The notes beneath the pieces were generated by a model that searched no databases, was not told the DNA's origin, and saw nothing but the letters and a program-made list of their open reading frames with translations. From Paulinella micropora (taxonomy: Eukaryota > Cercozoa > Imbricatea > Euglyphida > Paulinellidae), in contig WBZZ01002951.1 of assembly GCA_019918135.1 (NCBI GenBank), positions 130,001 through 167,500 on the forward strand: 37,500 nucleotides of DNA, read 5' to 3'. The position numbers were made by a program, and so were the translations under genes. Position 1 is the first letter of the stretch; the number at the start of each line of letters is the position of its first letter. Shown one piece after another: positions 8,534-18,520 of this stretch.

Positions 8534-10830
8534 AGGCGGAGATAAAACAAGAAGAGATTCAGCAAGAAGCATATGCGGAACCCCCGCAGGAGAACAAGGA
8601 GGAGTTAGACGAAAACCCTGAGAGGATAGGAGTGCAGCTAGAGGATGGGACTATCCACATAGCCTCACCCACTGCATGGAGACAGCAACAGGCTCTCGAT
8701 CCGGAGTTCAAAGAGCTAATACAGCTATACAAGAACCCGAACGAGCTGAAAATGACGAAGGAGATTAAGGAGCAACAGAAGGAGATGGGGTGGAGAGACT
8801 GTCTCTTGTGGTACAAAGGCCAACACGGGCGCTATGCATCACAACCAGACAAATGGACTCTCTGGGTTCCTGAGAAACTCAGACACATCATTTTTGTCGC
8901 TGCTCATAACTGCCCACTACTGGCGCACCCGGGCCGACAAAGAACGCATATGTTCATTTCGAGACGATTCTGGTGGAAGAAGATGAAGGAGAATATTGAT
9001 GAACATGTCAATGCATGCATCCCATGCAAGACATCCAAAACACCATTGAAGGCGAATTTTGGCCTGATCGGGACTTTTCCTTTACACTTAGGAATGTTCG
9101 AGTTCTTACACACTGATCATGTAGGACCTTTCCCGGTCACGACGGAAGGTTACAGATACCTTCTAACGGCCATAGACAGAGCCACCAACTATGTATGGGT
9201 GGTCCCAGTCAAAGACGTTACGGGCGAAACAACAGCCAAGGCGTTGATTGACAGGATCATCTCACAGATTGGGATGCCGAGAAAAATATGCTCAGATCGA
9301 GGCTCTGACTTTAATAATGAAGTCATCGACAAGCTATCTGCATATTACGGCATGAAATGGCAATATGTCACCGCCTATAACCCCAGAGCGAACGGCAAGA
9401 TAGAGCGGGTGCATAGACCCCTCAAGGCCGCGCTGAAGATGTATTGTATGGAGAAGGAGAACCAAAAGGCATGGGTGGAGGCAGCATCCTCGTTTGCCTT
9501 TGCTATGAATTGCCTACCCTCTACAGCGTTAGGTGGTTCAAAAGGTTCCGTCTCGCCATACCAATTGGTATATGGGCGTGAGCCCGCCATCCCAGCCTCA
9601 CTGCTGCACCCAAAAGATTCATGGGCAGATCAGGATGAGCTGTTTGGGGTGAGACTTCGGGCGAAGATGGAGGCGGAGCAAATAGCACAGGCGCATAGGG
9701 AGGCGGAGCGCAGGAAGACTGATGCTGAAGGTGTCAGGCAGGCACACCTGGATCAAGTCAGATTTCAGGTCGGGGATATTGTATTACTGTACCATCCTCA
9801 GGTTCCTCAGGGAGTCAGCTCGAAGCTGTTCATCCACTGGAAAGGACCATACCAGATCATGGAACAGATGGGGCCTTTGAATTATAAAATCAGGGGCAGA
9901 GGAAAAGTTCAAATAGTCAATGTACGAAGGCTGATTAAGTATGATCCCTTCCTACTTGAAGATGAGTCCGTTGATCAAGCACTCAAACGGATGGAGGCTG
10001 ACTTTAAAGAGGTCCCACCAATCCGTCAGGAGGATATCTCGGAACGGGATGCCTACAGGGCACCAATTGCGGAGAAGGAGGAGGCTGAGCTGGAGAATAA
10101 GCGGGCCACCGACCGCAAAAGTGCGGCGGGGACTCAGACCCGCAAAAGGGTGGAGTCGAACGTGCCGGAAGGAAAGTTCACGGAGGCGCAAATAAGGAGA
10201 GCGCAAAATGACCTTATCTACGACCGACCGAGAAAGGCGATAAGGTCGGCACGTTCGCAAGGAGTCCATCAAGAGGGGAGCGATGACGGAGATCAAGACC
10301 CTCGCGCGGGCAATGACACTCTCGTTCACCCCAGTTGGAAAGAAGGAGATGCGATTGGACATATTTCATGGGCCAAAGACGCTTTTTACTTGGTGAGGCC
10401 TGCGGCTCAACACGTAGCCGATGACACGCTCTCAGATTTATATCTCATGAGAGTCATGGCAGTACCTCACAAACGCCATACGCGATCGAATCGAATTTCG
10501 ACTGCGGCACAAATAATACAACCAGTCTTACATTTCTGGAGGAGTCTGGATCCAGTGGAAGATCCTAAAGTAAGACAATACCTTCCAGTATATAAAGACG
10601 CCAAGAAACTTGAGACATGGGATGATACCATATCTCCCACAGATAAAGATCATACCGCGTGGACCATACAAGCACTACCACGAGGGGTGCTGGACATTCC
10701 TTTTGACTTGGCACAAGGCGCAATCCCTCACAAAATTTGGGACGTCCTCGAACAGTCTACCTTAGACTTAACTTTGGTTGGAGGTCCTCCACCAGGTAAA
10801 GGAGTCCGCGCACGTAAACGGCGTCTATAG
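8530..10830 (+). CDS. pol: Pol: integrase and conserved C-terminal tail
   Basis: Biologically the frame resumes near 8440, after the 1-nt deletion. The zinc-binding N-terminal domain has AHPGRQRTHM and later CIPCK. The catalytic core has Asp196 (HTDHVGPF), Asp256 (CSDRGSDF) and Glu292 (GKIERVHR), with 35 residues between the last two, as in retroviral-type integrases. A GPY/F-type module follows (LFIHWKGPYQIMEQMGPLNY). After it come about 290 more residues with no chromodomain I can recognise. This tail contains FYLVRPAAQHVADDTLSDLY and ends VRARKRRL, and it is conserved in the older copy on the minus strand (27069-27659). Integrase inserts the cDNA into chromosomes. Confidence 0.92.
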   Translation: MKAEIKQEEIQQEAYAEPPQENKEELDENPERIGVQLEDGTIHIASPTAWRQQQALDPEFKELIQLYKNPNELKMTKEIKEQQKEMGWRDCLLWYKGQHGRYASQPDKWTLWVPEKLRHIIFVAAHNCPLLAHPGRQRTHMFISRRFWWKKMKENIDEHVNACIPCKTSKTPLKANFGLIGTFPLHLGMFEFLHTDHVGPFPVTTEGYRYLLTAIDRATNYVWVVPVKDVTGETTAKALIDRIISQIGMPRKICSDRGSDFNNEVIDKLSAYYGMKWQYVTAYNPRANGKIERVHRPLKAALKMYCMEKENQKAWVEAASSFAFAMNCLPSTALGGSKGSVSPYQLVYGREPAIPASLLHPKDSWADQDELFGVRLRAKMEAEQIAQAHREAERRKTDAEGVRQAHLDQVRFQVGDIVLLYHPQVPQGVSSKLFIHWKGPYQIMEQMGPLNYKIRGRGKVQIVNVRRLIKYDPFLLEDESVDQALKRMEADFKEVPPIRQEDISERDAYRAPIAEKEEAELENKRATDRKSAAGTQTRKRVESNVPEGKFTEAQIRRAQNDLIYDRPRKAIRSARSQGVHQEGSDDGDQDPRAGNDTLVHPSWKEGDAIGHISWAKDAFYLVRPAAQHVADDTLSDLYLMRVMAVPHKRHTRSNRISTAAQIIQPVLHFWRSLDPVEDPKVRQYLPVYKDAKKLETWDDTISPTDKDHTAWTIQALPRGVLDIPFDLAQGAIPHKIWDVLEQSTLDLTLVGGPPPGKGVRARKRRL

Positions 10831-11652
10831 TAAGTATTTTTTTTCTCTAGAAGTATTGAGGACCTGATCGATTGCGAACATAGCATTGATCCAATATCGT
10901 CCCGACAACCTTACCTAGATATTAAAGCTACTACAGCATTCATTCTTCTAGAGATTAACAAGACACAGCTGACAAAAAATATGCATTCTATTCTCTTGCT
11001 TCGGCAGAGACAGACGAGACGGCCACGAAACAGCACCGTTACGGGATCGCTATTTGAGTGAGCGATGGTGTTTCCTGGATACGACCCGCATTAGTACCAG
11101 AATGATGATCTCATTAAAGACTCTACAGTCTAATAAAGAACTGATATATTTTAATAACATGAACTGCTACACCGGATTCCATCGATCTCTACTTGTATCG
11201 GCATATCGCAAGGTTAGGGCGCACTCAACCCAACTTCGGATATAGTCGTCAGACTTGATCACCTGACACTATATTAAATGATACCGATTTATACAAGGGT
11301 ATGTCTTCACAGAAAGTAAATGTATTTATGGAAACCGACGACCGGTTATTACATATATATGGAAATGGCAACATTACATTATTACTCAACCATAAAACAT
11401 TATACTTGGACATACTGCACAAATATCTTATCGACAGAAGAAAGAGGAAGATTTTAATATAGATACTGAATGTGCTAGAGTATATATACGATTGGTACCG
11501 GGGCAAGTATCATTGTTGTTTTATAACGGCTAATTCGTGGGTTGATGTATCTTCATACATAACTCTAAACGAATCTTAGTCAGAAAAGAAATCAGTTCAA
11601 AGCGTATTATGTCGGAAACGAAGTTCCGCCATAAAAAACTGGGAGGGGGTAC
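10831..11652 (+). other. 3' untranslated region of gypsy copy 1 with polypurine tract
   Basis: There are 822 bp between the integrase stop codon and the 3' LTR with no supported gene. The last bases, GGGAGGGGGTAC at about 11641-11652, form the polypurine tract that primes plus-strand synthesis. Parts resemble the 3' region of copy 2, for example AGAAAGAAATCAG-like sequence shortly before the tract. Confidence 0.7.
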
Positions 11653-11871
11653 TGTGGACATCACCCCCCGAATTATCCGGTAAAAAACTTATTTATAGAT
11701 TTCGTCTGGCCGGACACGTCTGAAATGCCAATTTGATCCTGGTCTTTTGGTGGCTTTTTGTCTTTGCGTCACTGAGCTAATATAACGAGACATCATTCTC
11801 TTTTTTTGAGGACTGTGTTTGGTTATATTACCGACTTACTCTTCCATTGAGCTATCGTTGGGGATAGTACA
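11653..11871 (+). repeat. 3' LTR of gypsy copy 1
   Basis: It is 219 bp and identical to the 5' LTR except for one base. It is preceded by the polypurine tract and followed directly by a TA microsatellite. Confidence 0.95.
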
Positions 11872-11931
11872 ATATATATATACATATATATATTTATATA
11901 TATATATATATGTATATACATATATATATAA

Positions 11932-11968
<37 letters not shown>
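11872..11968. repeat. (TA)n microsatellite
   Basis: About 97 bp of nearly pure AT/TA alternation. It matches the short TA run on the other side of the retrotransposon (about 1553-1563), so the element inserted into or at the edge of this repeat. Confidence 0.95.
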
Positions 11969-11971
<3 letters not shown>

Positions 11972-12113
11972 CGACAACAACTGCCCTGGAGCATCAAGAC
12001 AACCGTGCCACTGGAGCCCCTCTTCCTTTGGAACGTGACCAACTTGGATGGGAAAACTGTGGCGTCCCCCCTGGCAACTCAAGCTCTTTACTTATCGCTC
12101 ATCGCCTCTTCCT

Positions 12114-12137
12114 TTGTGTGTATGTGTGTGTGTGTGT

Positions 12138-12185
<48 letters not shown>

Positions 12186-12268
12186 GCGTATTTGTATGTA
12201 TATATTTATATATGTGCATATGTGTGCATGTGTATGTGTGTATGTGTGAGTGTGTGTATGTGTGTATC

Positions 12269-12306
<38 letters not shown>

Positions 12307-12760
12307 TGTGTGTATATGTATGGACGTGTGCATGTGTATATGTGGGTGTGTGTCCATATGCGTATGTGTATGGGTATGTGTATATGTGTATGTGTGCGTG
12401 TATGATTCTATTTATGTGTGTGTATGTATGTATGTGTGTATGTGTGTATGTGTGTGATTGTAGGTATGAGTATGTGTGTGTATGTGTATCACGGTATGTC
12501 TATGCTTATGGGTATGTGTGTGTGTGTGTAGTTAGATGTGTGGGTGTAGGTGTATATGTGTGCATAGTTGTGTGTATATATTGTATGTATAAATGTGTAT
12601 GTGTGTGTATGTATATGTGCATATATGTAGGGATATGTGAGTATGTGTGTAGGGATGAGTGTTGATGTGTGTATGAGTAAGTGTGTGTGTGTGTGTGTGT
12701 GTGTGTGAGTGTGGGTGTGTGTGTGGGTGCGTGTGTGTGTGTACGTGTGTACACACAGGT
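12114..12760. repeat. (TG)n microsatellite, long and interrupted
   Basis: About 650 bp of TG/TATG repeats with scattered changes. The Cys/Val-rich or Thr/His-rich open frames across it are artefacts of the repeat. Confidence 0.95.
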
Positions 12761-15180
12761 GAGAACGCTCAACTTACCCCTGGCGGAGCCCCTCTTCGTG
12801 TTTTGCTTATTGTTTCTCCCTTACGTTCCATTCCTGAAGGACCCCCCATACACGCCATGTTTCGTTATGGGGAGAAGTGTTATCCGTGTTCCTGCCCCTT
12901 GCTCTCTCTTGTGTTCCGCATCTCTGGTGTTCCGCATGGTCCCTTCAACGCTCCTGTCGTGTCGTGTCCTGAAGCAAGATCACTGTAGCTGCCTGCGTCG
13001 CCAGCAACCAAGCAGCCAACCAGCATGTTCCCCTGCTTTTTCGAGTGTTATACTACATGGTCGTTCTTTTTGCCGCTCCAAATACCCACACACGTCGTTC
13101 CTTGGATGAGCACTCCCTCTCGTCTCGCACCTGCGCTCTCAGCGAATGTAGTTTTCTGCAGTCCCCCCAAGTCCAGAAAGCATCCCGATTGGTGGTTCAC
13201 CTACATCAGTCACAGCCCCTACTCTAGCCCTTAATTACCTTATGCCCTATCTAGTAACTCATCTGACTCGGCTGACTACAGCCCTCCCTTACTCCAACCC
13301 TTACTTACCTTATTTACATTAAATGCCCTTGCACTGATGCTCGGAGTCCTCGCATGCCCTGCAGGCCCCCGGCCTGACTGACCGGGGAAACTAATTAACT
13401 CTTGAGGAACTGTTAAATCTATTTTAATCGGTGTAAACAGAACGCAAAGAGTGACTACACAACTGCTTCAGTACCCAACCTGGAAGTATCTTCAACTAAT
13501 ACTGCAAAGGGAGCTGTACTGCTTCTCCAATAATAATAACTTCAGAAAAACCGCATCTCTGCCCCAATGCCCACCCTTGACGATTCCTCATAGCCACCTG
13601 CCAACCTGTTTACAGTAGTTTTTACCAATGATTTAACGTCTTGGACTTGCTCTGTCAACTTCCTTTTTTCAGCATTATCAACAGTATATTTTTACTAGCA
13701 GTATTACGTCGTTTACGTCGTTTCCATTTAATTTCCAGCGGAAACACTCGCGACAACCGAAATCAAACCGAAACAACCGAAGTCAAACCAGCGTTCACTC
13801 TTGCGTCACAAACTCTCTCCCTCAAAAACCGCCTTCGTGAGCACAGCTCACACACCCTGTAAACCAAACATACCTTGCCCCTTACCTTACCCTTACCCTT
13901 TTTCTAACGAAACCATACATTTACTTGCACTAACTGCAAAGGGGTGAGCACGGTCACTCGTGGTCTGGTAAACACCTGTTAATAAATAACTATCTTCGAA
14001 AGTATGTAAATTAAACTTGAACATAAGGAAAAGGTCTTAGTTAGTGAGGGCTTTGACTTTTTTGAATTTATTATTTACGCATAGATTCCTTAGTAATACG
14101 GATTCCTCATATATTTCAGTTCTTGACATATTTCACTATGGTGAGCATATGCTTATCATGAGTCTTTAGTACTGAGTTTTTGAGAAATCTGTAATTGAAG
14201 TTGTGAAAAAAAGCACTGGCACCATTGCGTGTCACGGTGGAAAAAAATTCGGAAAAAGACAGGTCGGGAGCAATTTTTTCTATATCAATGTGGTTAAAAA
14301 AAATGCTGTACAACCACAATTATGATTAAAGAATCTGTCTTTGTTTGTTATTTTATAAACTTTTGAACTATGAAACGTTGTACAATACGAGTCTTAATAA
14401 ATAATTTCATCGAATTTCGGAAAAGATGATTTTCAACATCTCTGAGAAACACAGTGTCGGCCGGAAAACACTGAGTCCCTCAAGTGCAGATGAAAAAGCA
14501 GACAAAAATTTATTATGAAAACTCCGAATTACTGCTCCCATACCTCATAAACGAGTTAGGGGGGTTCAACTACATTATAGCTTGAAATCTGGGGGAAGGG
14601 AGCTAAAAAACACATGAAACCTAAAAGAAACTAGTCAACTGTCCACCTCGTGTGGTTCTCTCGGTTCATCCATTTCTTCTGCTTTTCTCAAAGACTAATC
14701 CTGTCTCTATCAAAACCATATTTTGTTTTTGCTGGTTTATGATCTTTAAAAGCATCATGAAACATGTCTCCGAGAGTTGTGCTAATACCATAGGCATACT
14801 CCTCTATCTGATAGTAGCAACTCTGCAAATCCTTTTTGTTTCCTCTAAACACCGGTGTGTGAGACATCAACTGTCTCATGCTAACCGCATGGTGCCGAAA
14901 ATCGTTTCCCCAGCGGCTCATAACCGTTGATTAGGTAATTACCCGGTCACTCACTGACCTAATACCTTACACTCCGGTTTGCTGAGGGACTCCATTAGAA
15001 GCCACGATGCCAATCGATACTTTTAATCCGCAAGTAGATAGCAGAACTGACAAACTCAAAGGTTATAACGAAACTGAAATAAAGTCCGCACGACTGTAAT
15101 TATTACACAATGGTTATTGTCCAATCCTGAAATGCTAATATAGACCGTTACGTCCGTCACAATTATTGACTAGAACTATA
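12761..15180. other. No supported gene
   Basis: Several short frames exist, for example plus strand 12683-12988 and minus strand 14688-14921. None shows a domain, repeat pattern or splice context I recognise. Two similar Leu/Tyr/Pro-coding-like stretches (CAGCCCCTACTC... and CAGCCCTCCCTTACTC...) near 13210 and 13280 look like a small imperfect repeat. No RNA gene was recognised. Confidence 0.4.
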
Positions 15181-16294
15181 CCAGAGGGATCAGACGAAGA
15201 AGACGAAACAGAAACACAACAACCATGACAACAGAAACAGAGAGGTAGCCAAACATCACAAGACCAGAAGTCACAGACAGACAAACCAGCCAACTGGAAA
15301 GACCTCTCAAAGGAAGAGAAGAGAGCTTGGGAAGAAAAAGCGAACAGAAAGAAGAAGAGGGCGATGACAAGAACCAACAAAGATGTGTACTTGCTAAGAA
15401 AGAAAAGGTACAGAGAAGAGCAGGGCGCCGAGTGTCTTCAAGCGAAGAGGAGGAGGACCAGGATGATGAGGAGGAGGATGAGGATGAGGATGAGGAGGAG
15501 GATGAGGAGGAGGAGGAGGAGGAGAAGTGCAACGCGAAGGAGTTGCTGGTGACGCGATGGCCAGCACCCGCACAGTCCTGTGCAGCATGCGCAGCAGATG
15601 GAAGATGATAAGAAAGAAGAGAAAGGTGTTGGAAATAATAGTCATAACCGACATCCATATGTGGCTGCTACTCATGATCAAAATGCAACTGTGCACGCTC
15701 TGGATGCGAGTCAGCAGCAGCTACAAGAACACACTGTAATCGACGAGCAGACTCGGAACGTGATAGACGAGCAGCTTCGGGAACGTGGTCGACGGCGAGC
15801 TTGGTGCAGGTGAGGAGCTTCCTGGTGTAGATACGTTCATTGTGTTTGAGTGGGTAGATTACGATGGTGACAGAAACTTGAAGAGAGTGAGAAGTAAATC
15901 GAGGAAGAGGAAATTGAAAAATTCAGCTTGGGGAAGGTAACTAAGGTGGACGTTGATGACGATGATCCAAATGTTGACTCAGTAGTCCTTGTTAACGTTT
16001 GGGGCCATTCATCAGGTTCAAACCAGTATACGGGGAAGTATCTACCGGCTTGGTTGCATGGTCAAGAAGAAAAGTAATCCATAAACGATCCAAGCACAGT
16101 GGACAAAGAATTCAAAGCTTGGGAGAAAGACGTGTTCGCGTCGCACATCATCTCACTCAATATTAATATCTGCATGCAACCGTCAGGTGAAAGTGAGGGT
16201 CATCCTTACAAATCGCATCGACCGATCAAGAACACATCAAAAAAGATTTAAGACGATATAATTATACTTGAAATGTTATTACCTTTATTAGTAA
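15180..16294 (+). pseudogene. Decayed gene fragment with an HMG-box-like segment (unit A)
   Basis: The plus strand carries broken coding sequence. Near 15282-15366 it reads PANWKDLSKEEKRAWEEKA, which resembles the helix-2/3 region of HMG boxes; this is a weak match. A Glu-rich tract follows (15445-15525), and further on come PGVDTFIVFEWVDYDGDRN and NVWGHSSGSNQYTGKYLPAW in different frames separated by a shift near 15940. The 3' part, 15739-16294, recurs almost unchanged but inverted at 21362-21918. The function is unknown. It may be a captured host gene or a transposon-encoded protein. Confidence 0.45.
15739..16294 (+). repeat. Inverted repeat, left arm (about 556 bp)
   Basis: By eye this matches the reverse complement of 21362-21918 with few differences. 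A further 55 bp (about 16358-16411) matches the inverse of 21284-21340. The arms are 5 kb apart and flank the plus-strand half of the LINE. Confidence 0.85.
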
Positions 16295-16582
16295 ATCATA
16301 TCATCTTATTGATTAACTTAAAATCAAAATTTTTGTTTTGGAATAGTTCAAATAATAAATTTTAATTTATTGAACTCAACATTAATTTTATATATTTGCT
16401 GAAATATTAATATGATCAACTTAAAATCAAAATTTTTGTTTTGGAATAGTTCGAGCCATGAGTTTGGCAAATTGGCCACCAAACGAGACAGATTTTAATC
16501 AGGCATCGCCTCATGATATTTAAATCATAGACTAAGTATCAACCCTGTATTGAGACCCCTTGAAAGTTATTTTCCTTTCCCT

Positions 16583-16647
16583 TCATTTCTTTCCTTTCTT
16601 TACTTTCTTGTGTCTTTTTTTGCTTCGTTCTGCCTTTCTTTTCCTCA

Positions 16648-16690
<43 letters not shown>

Positions 16691-17980
16691 AGAAGAAGAA
16701 GAGGAAGAGGAAGAGGAAGAAGAAGAAGAAGAAGAAGAAGAAGAAGAAGACGAAGAAGAAGAAGACGAAGAAGAAGAAGAAGAAGAAGAAGAAGAAGAAG
16801 AAGAAGAAGAAGAAGAAGGAGAAGAAGATCTAGAAGACAAGAACAATCGCGATGAAGAAGAAGAAGGAGAAGAAGATCTAGAAGGAGAAGAAGAAGGAGA
16901 AGAAGAAGAAGAAGAAGAAGAGGAAGAGGAGGAGGAGGGAGAGAGAAGAAAAAGAGTCGCAAGTTCCTCTGCAATCGCAACTGAGCAGCCAGGCCCACTG
17001 TAGTAAGCTATGCAGGTGCATATCTCGGGAGTGAACTGCTGCAAGGCTTCATAGATTTCCGGCATGGCACTTCGAGCATGCTCATGGAGCCTTGCACATT
17101 CATTGTTTCTGCGCAGTAACGTTTCGATCGCCTGTTTCCCTTCACTACCTATTGCGTTGTAGTCGACGAGTTTCAGGCTAGTCAACGTGCTATTGACCTG
17201 CACACATGAAACACACATGCGATGCCATGCAACCGGGCCCCGGAAGCAATGGCGAACTCTTCTGTATGTAATAGGCGAATGCAACTCTGCTGGAGCTTGG
17301 AGGTCGATTCGGGCCTCACTCAACTCTCGCTCTGCGACAACAAGATCGGCTATGCTGGAGCTATTGCTATTGGCAAGGGTTTGAGGGTCTGACCTTGAGT
17401 GCTTCCGCGATATGCTCTGCGCCTTGCGCTCCGATTTTGTTCCAACTTATGTTTAGCATTTGAAGCGTTGTATTGACCTACTTTCCAGCACACCACAAAG
17501 AGATATATGAATGCTACCGCACGCGGTAGCAACACATGTATCAATATATTGGGCTTCACAGGTAAACCAAACCTTGGGGAGCTGAATCTACGATACAATA
17601 GTATTACTGATGACGGTGCCACGCAATCGGAGAAGCTCTTAAGTTACCTGCAGTGCTTTTGCGATTTGCTTCGCTCCTTCTGGTCCGATGTCGTTGTATT
17701 GCATCTCAAGATTGGTTAAGCTGGTGTTCACCTAACACATATTCATGATAAATATTCTGCTACCGCGTGCGGTAGCATTCATATATTAGTTTGTGGTGTG
17801 TCGATAAATAGGTCAATAAAACTCTGCAAACGCTGAACATATATTGGAACAGCATTGGAGCACAAGGCGCAGAGCATATCACGCTGAAGGTAAGACCTCC
17901 AAGGCCCTGCCGATAGCAATAGCTCCAGCATCACCAATACCATTGCCCCAGAGCGAGATTTCAATGAGGCTCGCATTGAC
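16583..17980 (-). CDS. LRR protein, minus strand, locus A (four exons visible)
   Basis: Exons in reading order, acceptor side first: 17980-17897, 17731-17648, 17477-17394 (84 nt each, phase 0) and the terminal exon from 17197 leftward. Each 84-nt exon encodes one 28-residue ribonuclease-inhibitor-type LRR, for example LNISWNKIGAQGAEHIAEAL. All start GTC/GTG after AG and end before GT. The terminal exon holds one more LRR (LTSLKLVDYNAIGSEGKQAI) and a tail ending near TCIAYYSGPG. It then runs through a GAA/TTC microsatellite read as a long Ser tract; the frame stops at 16583. The real C-terminus is uncertain. LRRs bind proteins; an immune-receptor role is inference. The 5' exons are missing, replaced by repeats and a LINE. 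Confidence 0.7.
16648..16935. repeat. (GAA)n microsatellite, copy A
   Basis: About 290 bp of GAA/GAG repeats within the 3' part of the minus-strand LRR frame. It reads as poly-Glu or poly-Arg on the plus strand and poly-Ser or poly-Leu on the minus strand. Its length differs from copy B (23462-23765). Confidence 0.95.
17303..17477. other. Two-faced LRR cassette A1
   Basis: Plus exon 17303-17386 and minus exon 17477-17394 meet at GTCTGAC (17387-17393), which reads GT on both strands. The plus LRR is of the AGAIAIGKGL type and the minus LRR of the GAQGAEHIAEAL type. Confidence 0.85.
17512..17531. repeat. Inter-cassette palindrome 1
   Basis: TGCTACCGCACGCGGTAGCA: 9-bp perfect arms around 2 bp. 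It lies between cassettes A1 and A2. The duplication with locus B ends inside it. Confidence 0.9.
17562..17731. other. Two-faced LRR cassette A2
   Basis: Plus exon about 17562-17642 (frameshifted) and minus exon 17731-17648 (VNTSLTNLEMQYNDIGPEGA...) meet at GTTAC (17643-17647). The donor reads GTTACC on plus and GTAACT on minus. Confidence 0.75.
17758..17777. repeat. Inter-cassette palindrome 2
   Basis: TGCTACCGCGTGCGGTAGCA: 9-bp perfect arms around GT, between cassettes A2 and A3. It is identical to the palindrome at 24874. Confidence 0.9.
17812..17980. other. Two-faced LRR cassette A3, flipped relative to A1
   Basis: Plus exon 17812-17889 (GAQGAEHI type) and minus exon 17980-17897 (AGAIAIGRAL type) meet at GTAAGAC (17890-17896). 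By hand, its minus exon matches the plus exon of A1 at 63 of 84 bases, and its plus exon matches the minus exon of A1 at 65 of 78. The cassette is therefore an inverted relative of A1. Confidence 0.85.
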
Positions 17981-18012
17981 CTGCACTAAAAAACGAACAC
18001 AAATTTTATTAG

Positions 18013-18032
18013 TGCTACCGCGCAGCGTAGCA
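18013..18032. repeat. Inter-cassette palindrome 3 (imperfect)
   Basis: TGCTACCGCGCAGCGTAGCA, outer arms TGCTAC/GTAGCA, 33 bp beyond the acceptor of cassette A3. Confidence 0.8.
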
Positions 18033-18520
18033 TCGAAGAATAACGTGTCGAGTACAGTAGCATTAAAATGATGTATAATATCAATATTATGTGAGTATGT
18101 TGACATGTTGTGTATGATTAGTACGTATGAGCACATATAAATGTGTATGTATAATATGTATATGTGTACATGAGTATATGCATGTTTGTTGTTAAACATT
18201 TTGGGAAGGTGAGTGAGAGAGAGGGAGAAGAGAGAGAAGAGAGGGTGGGAAAGTGAGAAGAGAGAAAGAGAGAGAGAGAGAGAGAGTGAGAGAGAGAGAG
18301 AGAGAGAGAGAAAGAAGAGACAAGAAGCTAAGAGAGAGGTCCTGGAGAGACAATAGTCTAAGAGAGAGGAGAGATCGAGAGAGGAGAGACGGAGAGAAGA
18401 AAAGAAACTGAGAGGAGAGAGATTGAGGGAGAGAGAAAGAGAGGAGAGAAAAGAAGCTAAGAGGAGAGACAAGAAGCTAAGAGAGAGAGAGAGAGAGACC
18501 CATTATAACATTGAGTAGTT
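18033..18520. repeat. GA-rich minisatellite before the LINE
   Basis: From about 18211 to 18508 the DNA is nearly pure purine (GAGA and GAGGAGA). The longer unit GAGACAAGAAGCTAAGAGAG recurs about three times. It could be the LINE 5' UTR or an unrelated satellite. 18033-18210 holds nothing recognisable. Confidence 0.7.

Larger units (their letters stand above)
1564..11871 (+). mobile_element. Complete Ty3/gypsy-type LTR retrotransposon, young but frame-broken (copy 1)
   Basis: Two 219-bp LTRs (1564-1782 and 11653-11871) bound a 10.3-kb element. Inside are a leader, gag, an NC-like frame, a protease-like domain, RT, RNase H, integrase and a long C-terminal tail, in gypsy order (integrase after RNase H). 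The LTRs begin TG, end CA and differ by one base, so insertion was recent. A polypurine tract (GGGAGGGGGTAC) directly precedes the 3' LTR. The element sits in a TA microsatellite, so the target duplication (ATAT on both sides) cannot be delimited. Despite its youth, the internal frame has at least four frameshifts and an in-frame TAG, so this copy probably moved with proteins supplied by another copy. Confidence 0.95.
16315..17520 (+). repeat. Direct duplication, copy A (about 1.2 kb)
   Basis: It is nearly identical to 23129-24342 in the same orientation. Differences are mostly in the GAA tract. Similarity starts at AACTTAAAATC and stops inside the palindrome TGCTACCGC... at 17512. It contains the last minus-strand LRR exon and the first two-faced LRR cassette. 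Within it a 35-bp sequence (AACTTAAAATCAAAATTTTT...) occurs twice, about 104 bp apart. Confidence 0.95.
17279..17889 (+). pseudogene. LRR exons, plus strand, locus A (interleaved with the minus-strand gene)
   Basis: Exons 17303-17386 (84 nt; ATG 24 nt upstream at 17279 in the same frame), about 17562-17642 (degenerate, one base lost near 17573) and 17812-17889 (78 nt, 6 nt short near its end). Each encodes an LRR, for example LSLCDNKIGYAGAIAIG and LNIYWNSIGAQGAEHI, flanked by AG and GT. Each abuts a minus-strand LRR exon through a shared donor. One frameshift and one short exon make an intact product unlikely here. The arrangement is discussed in the findings. Confidence 0.55.

Noticed and set aside
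12088..12772. Long open frames (Cys/Val-rich on plus, Thr/His-rich on minus) of up to about 200 codons
   Set aside because: They are translations of the TG microsatellite and have no non-repeat content.
12683..12988. Plus-strand frame of 101 codons next to the TG repeat
   Set aside because: It starts inside the microsatellite, and the remainder has no recognisable domain.
13860..13910. TTACCC-like units suggesting an internal telomeric repeat
   Set aside because: Only a few irregular units, so no real array.
14688..14921. Minus-strand frame of 77 codons with balanced composition
   Set aside because: No motif, splice context or repeat copy supports it; left as non-coding.
16550..17003. Poly-Arg and poly-Glu proteins on the plus strand, repeated at 23364-23826
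   Set aside because: They are readings of the GAA repeat in two frames. The minus-strand LRR frame explains the coding part to their right.
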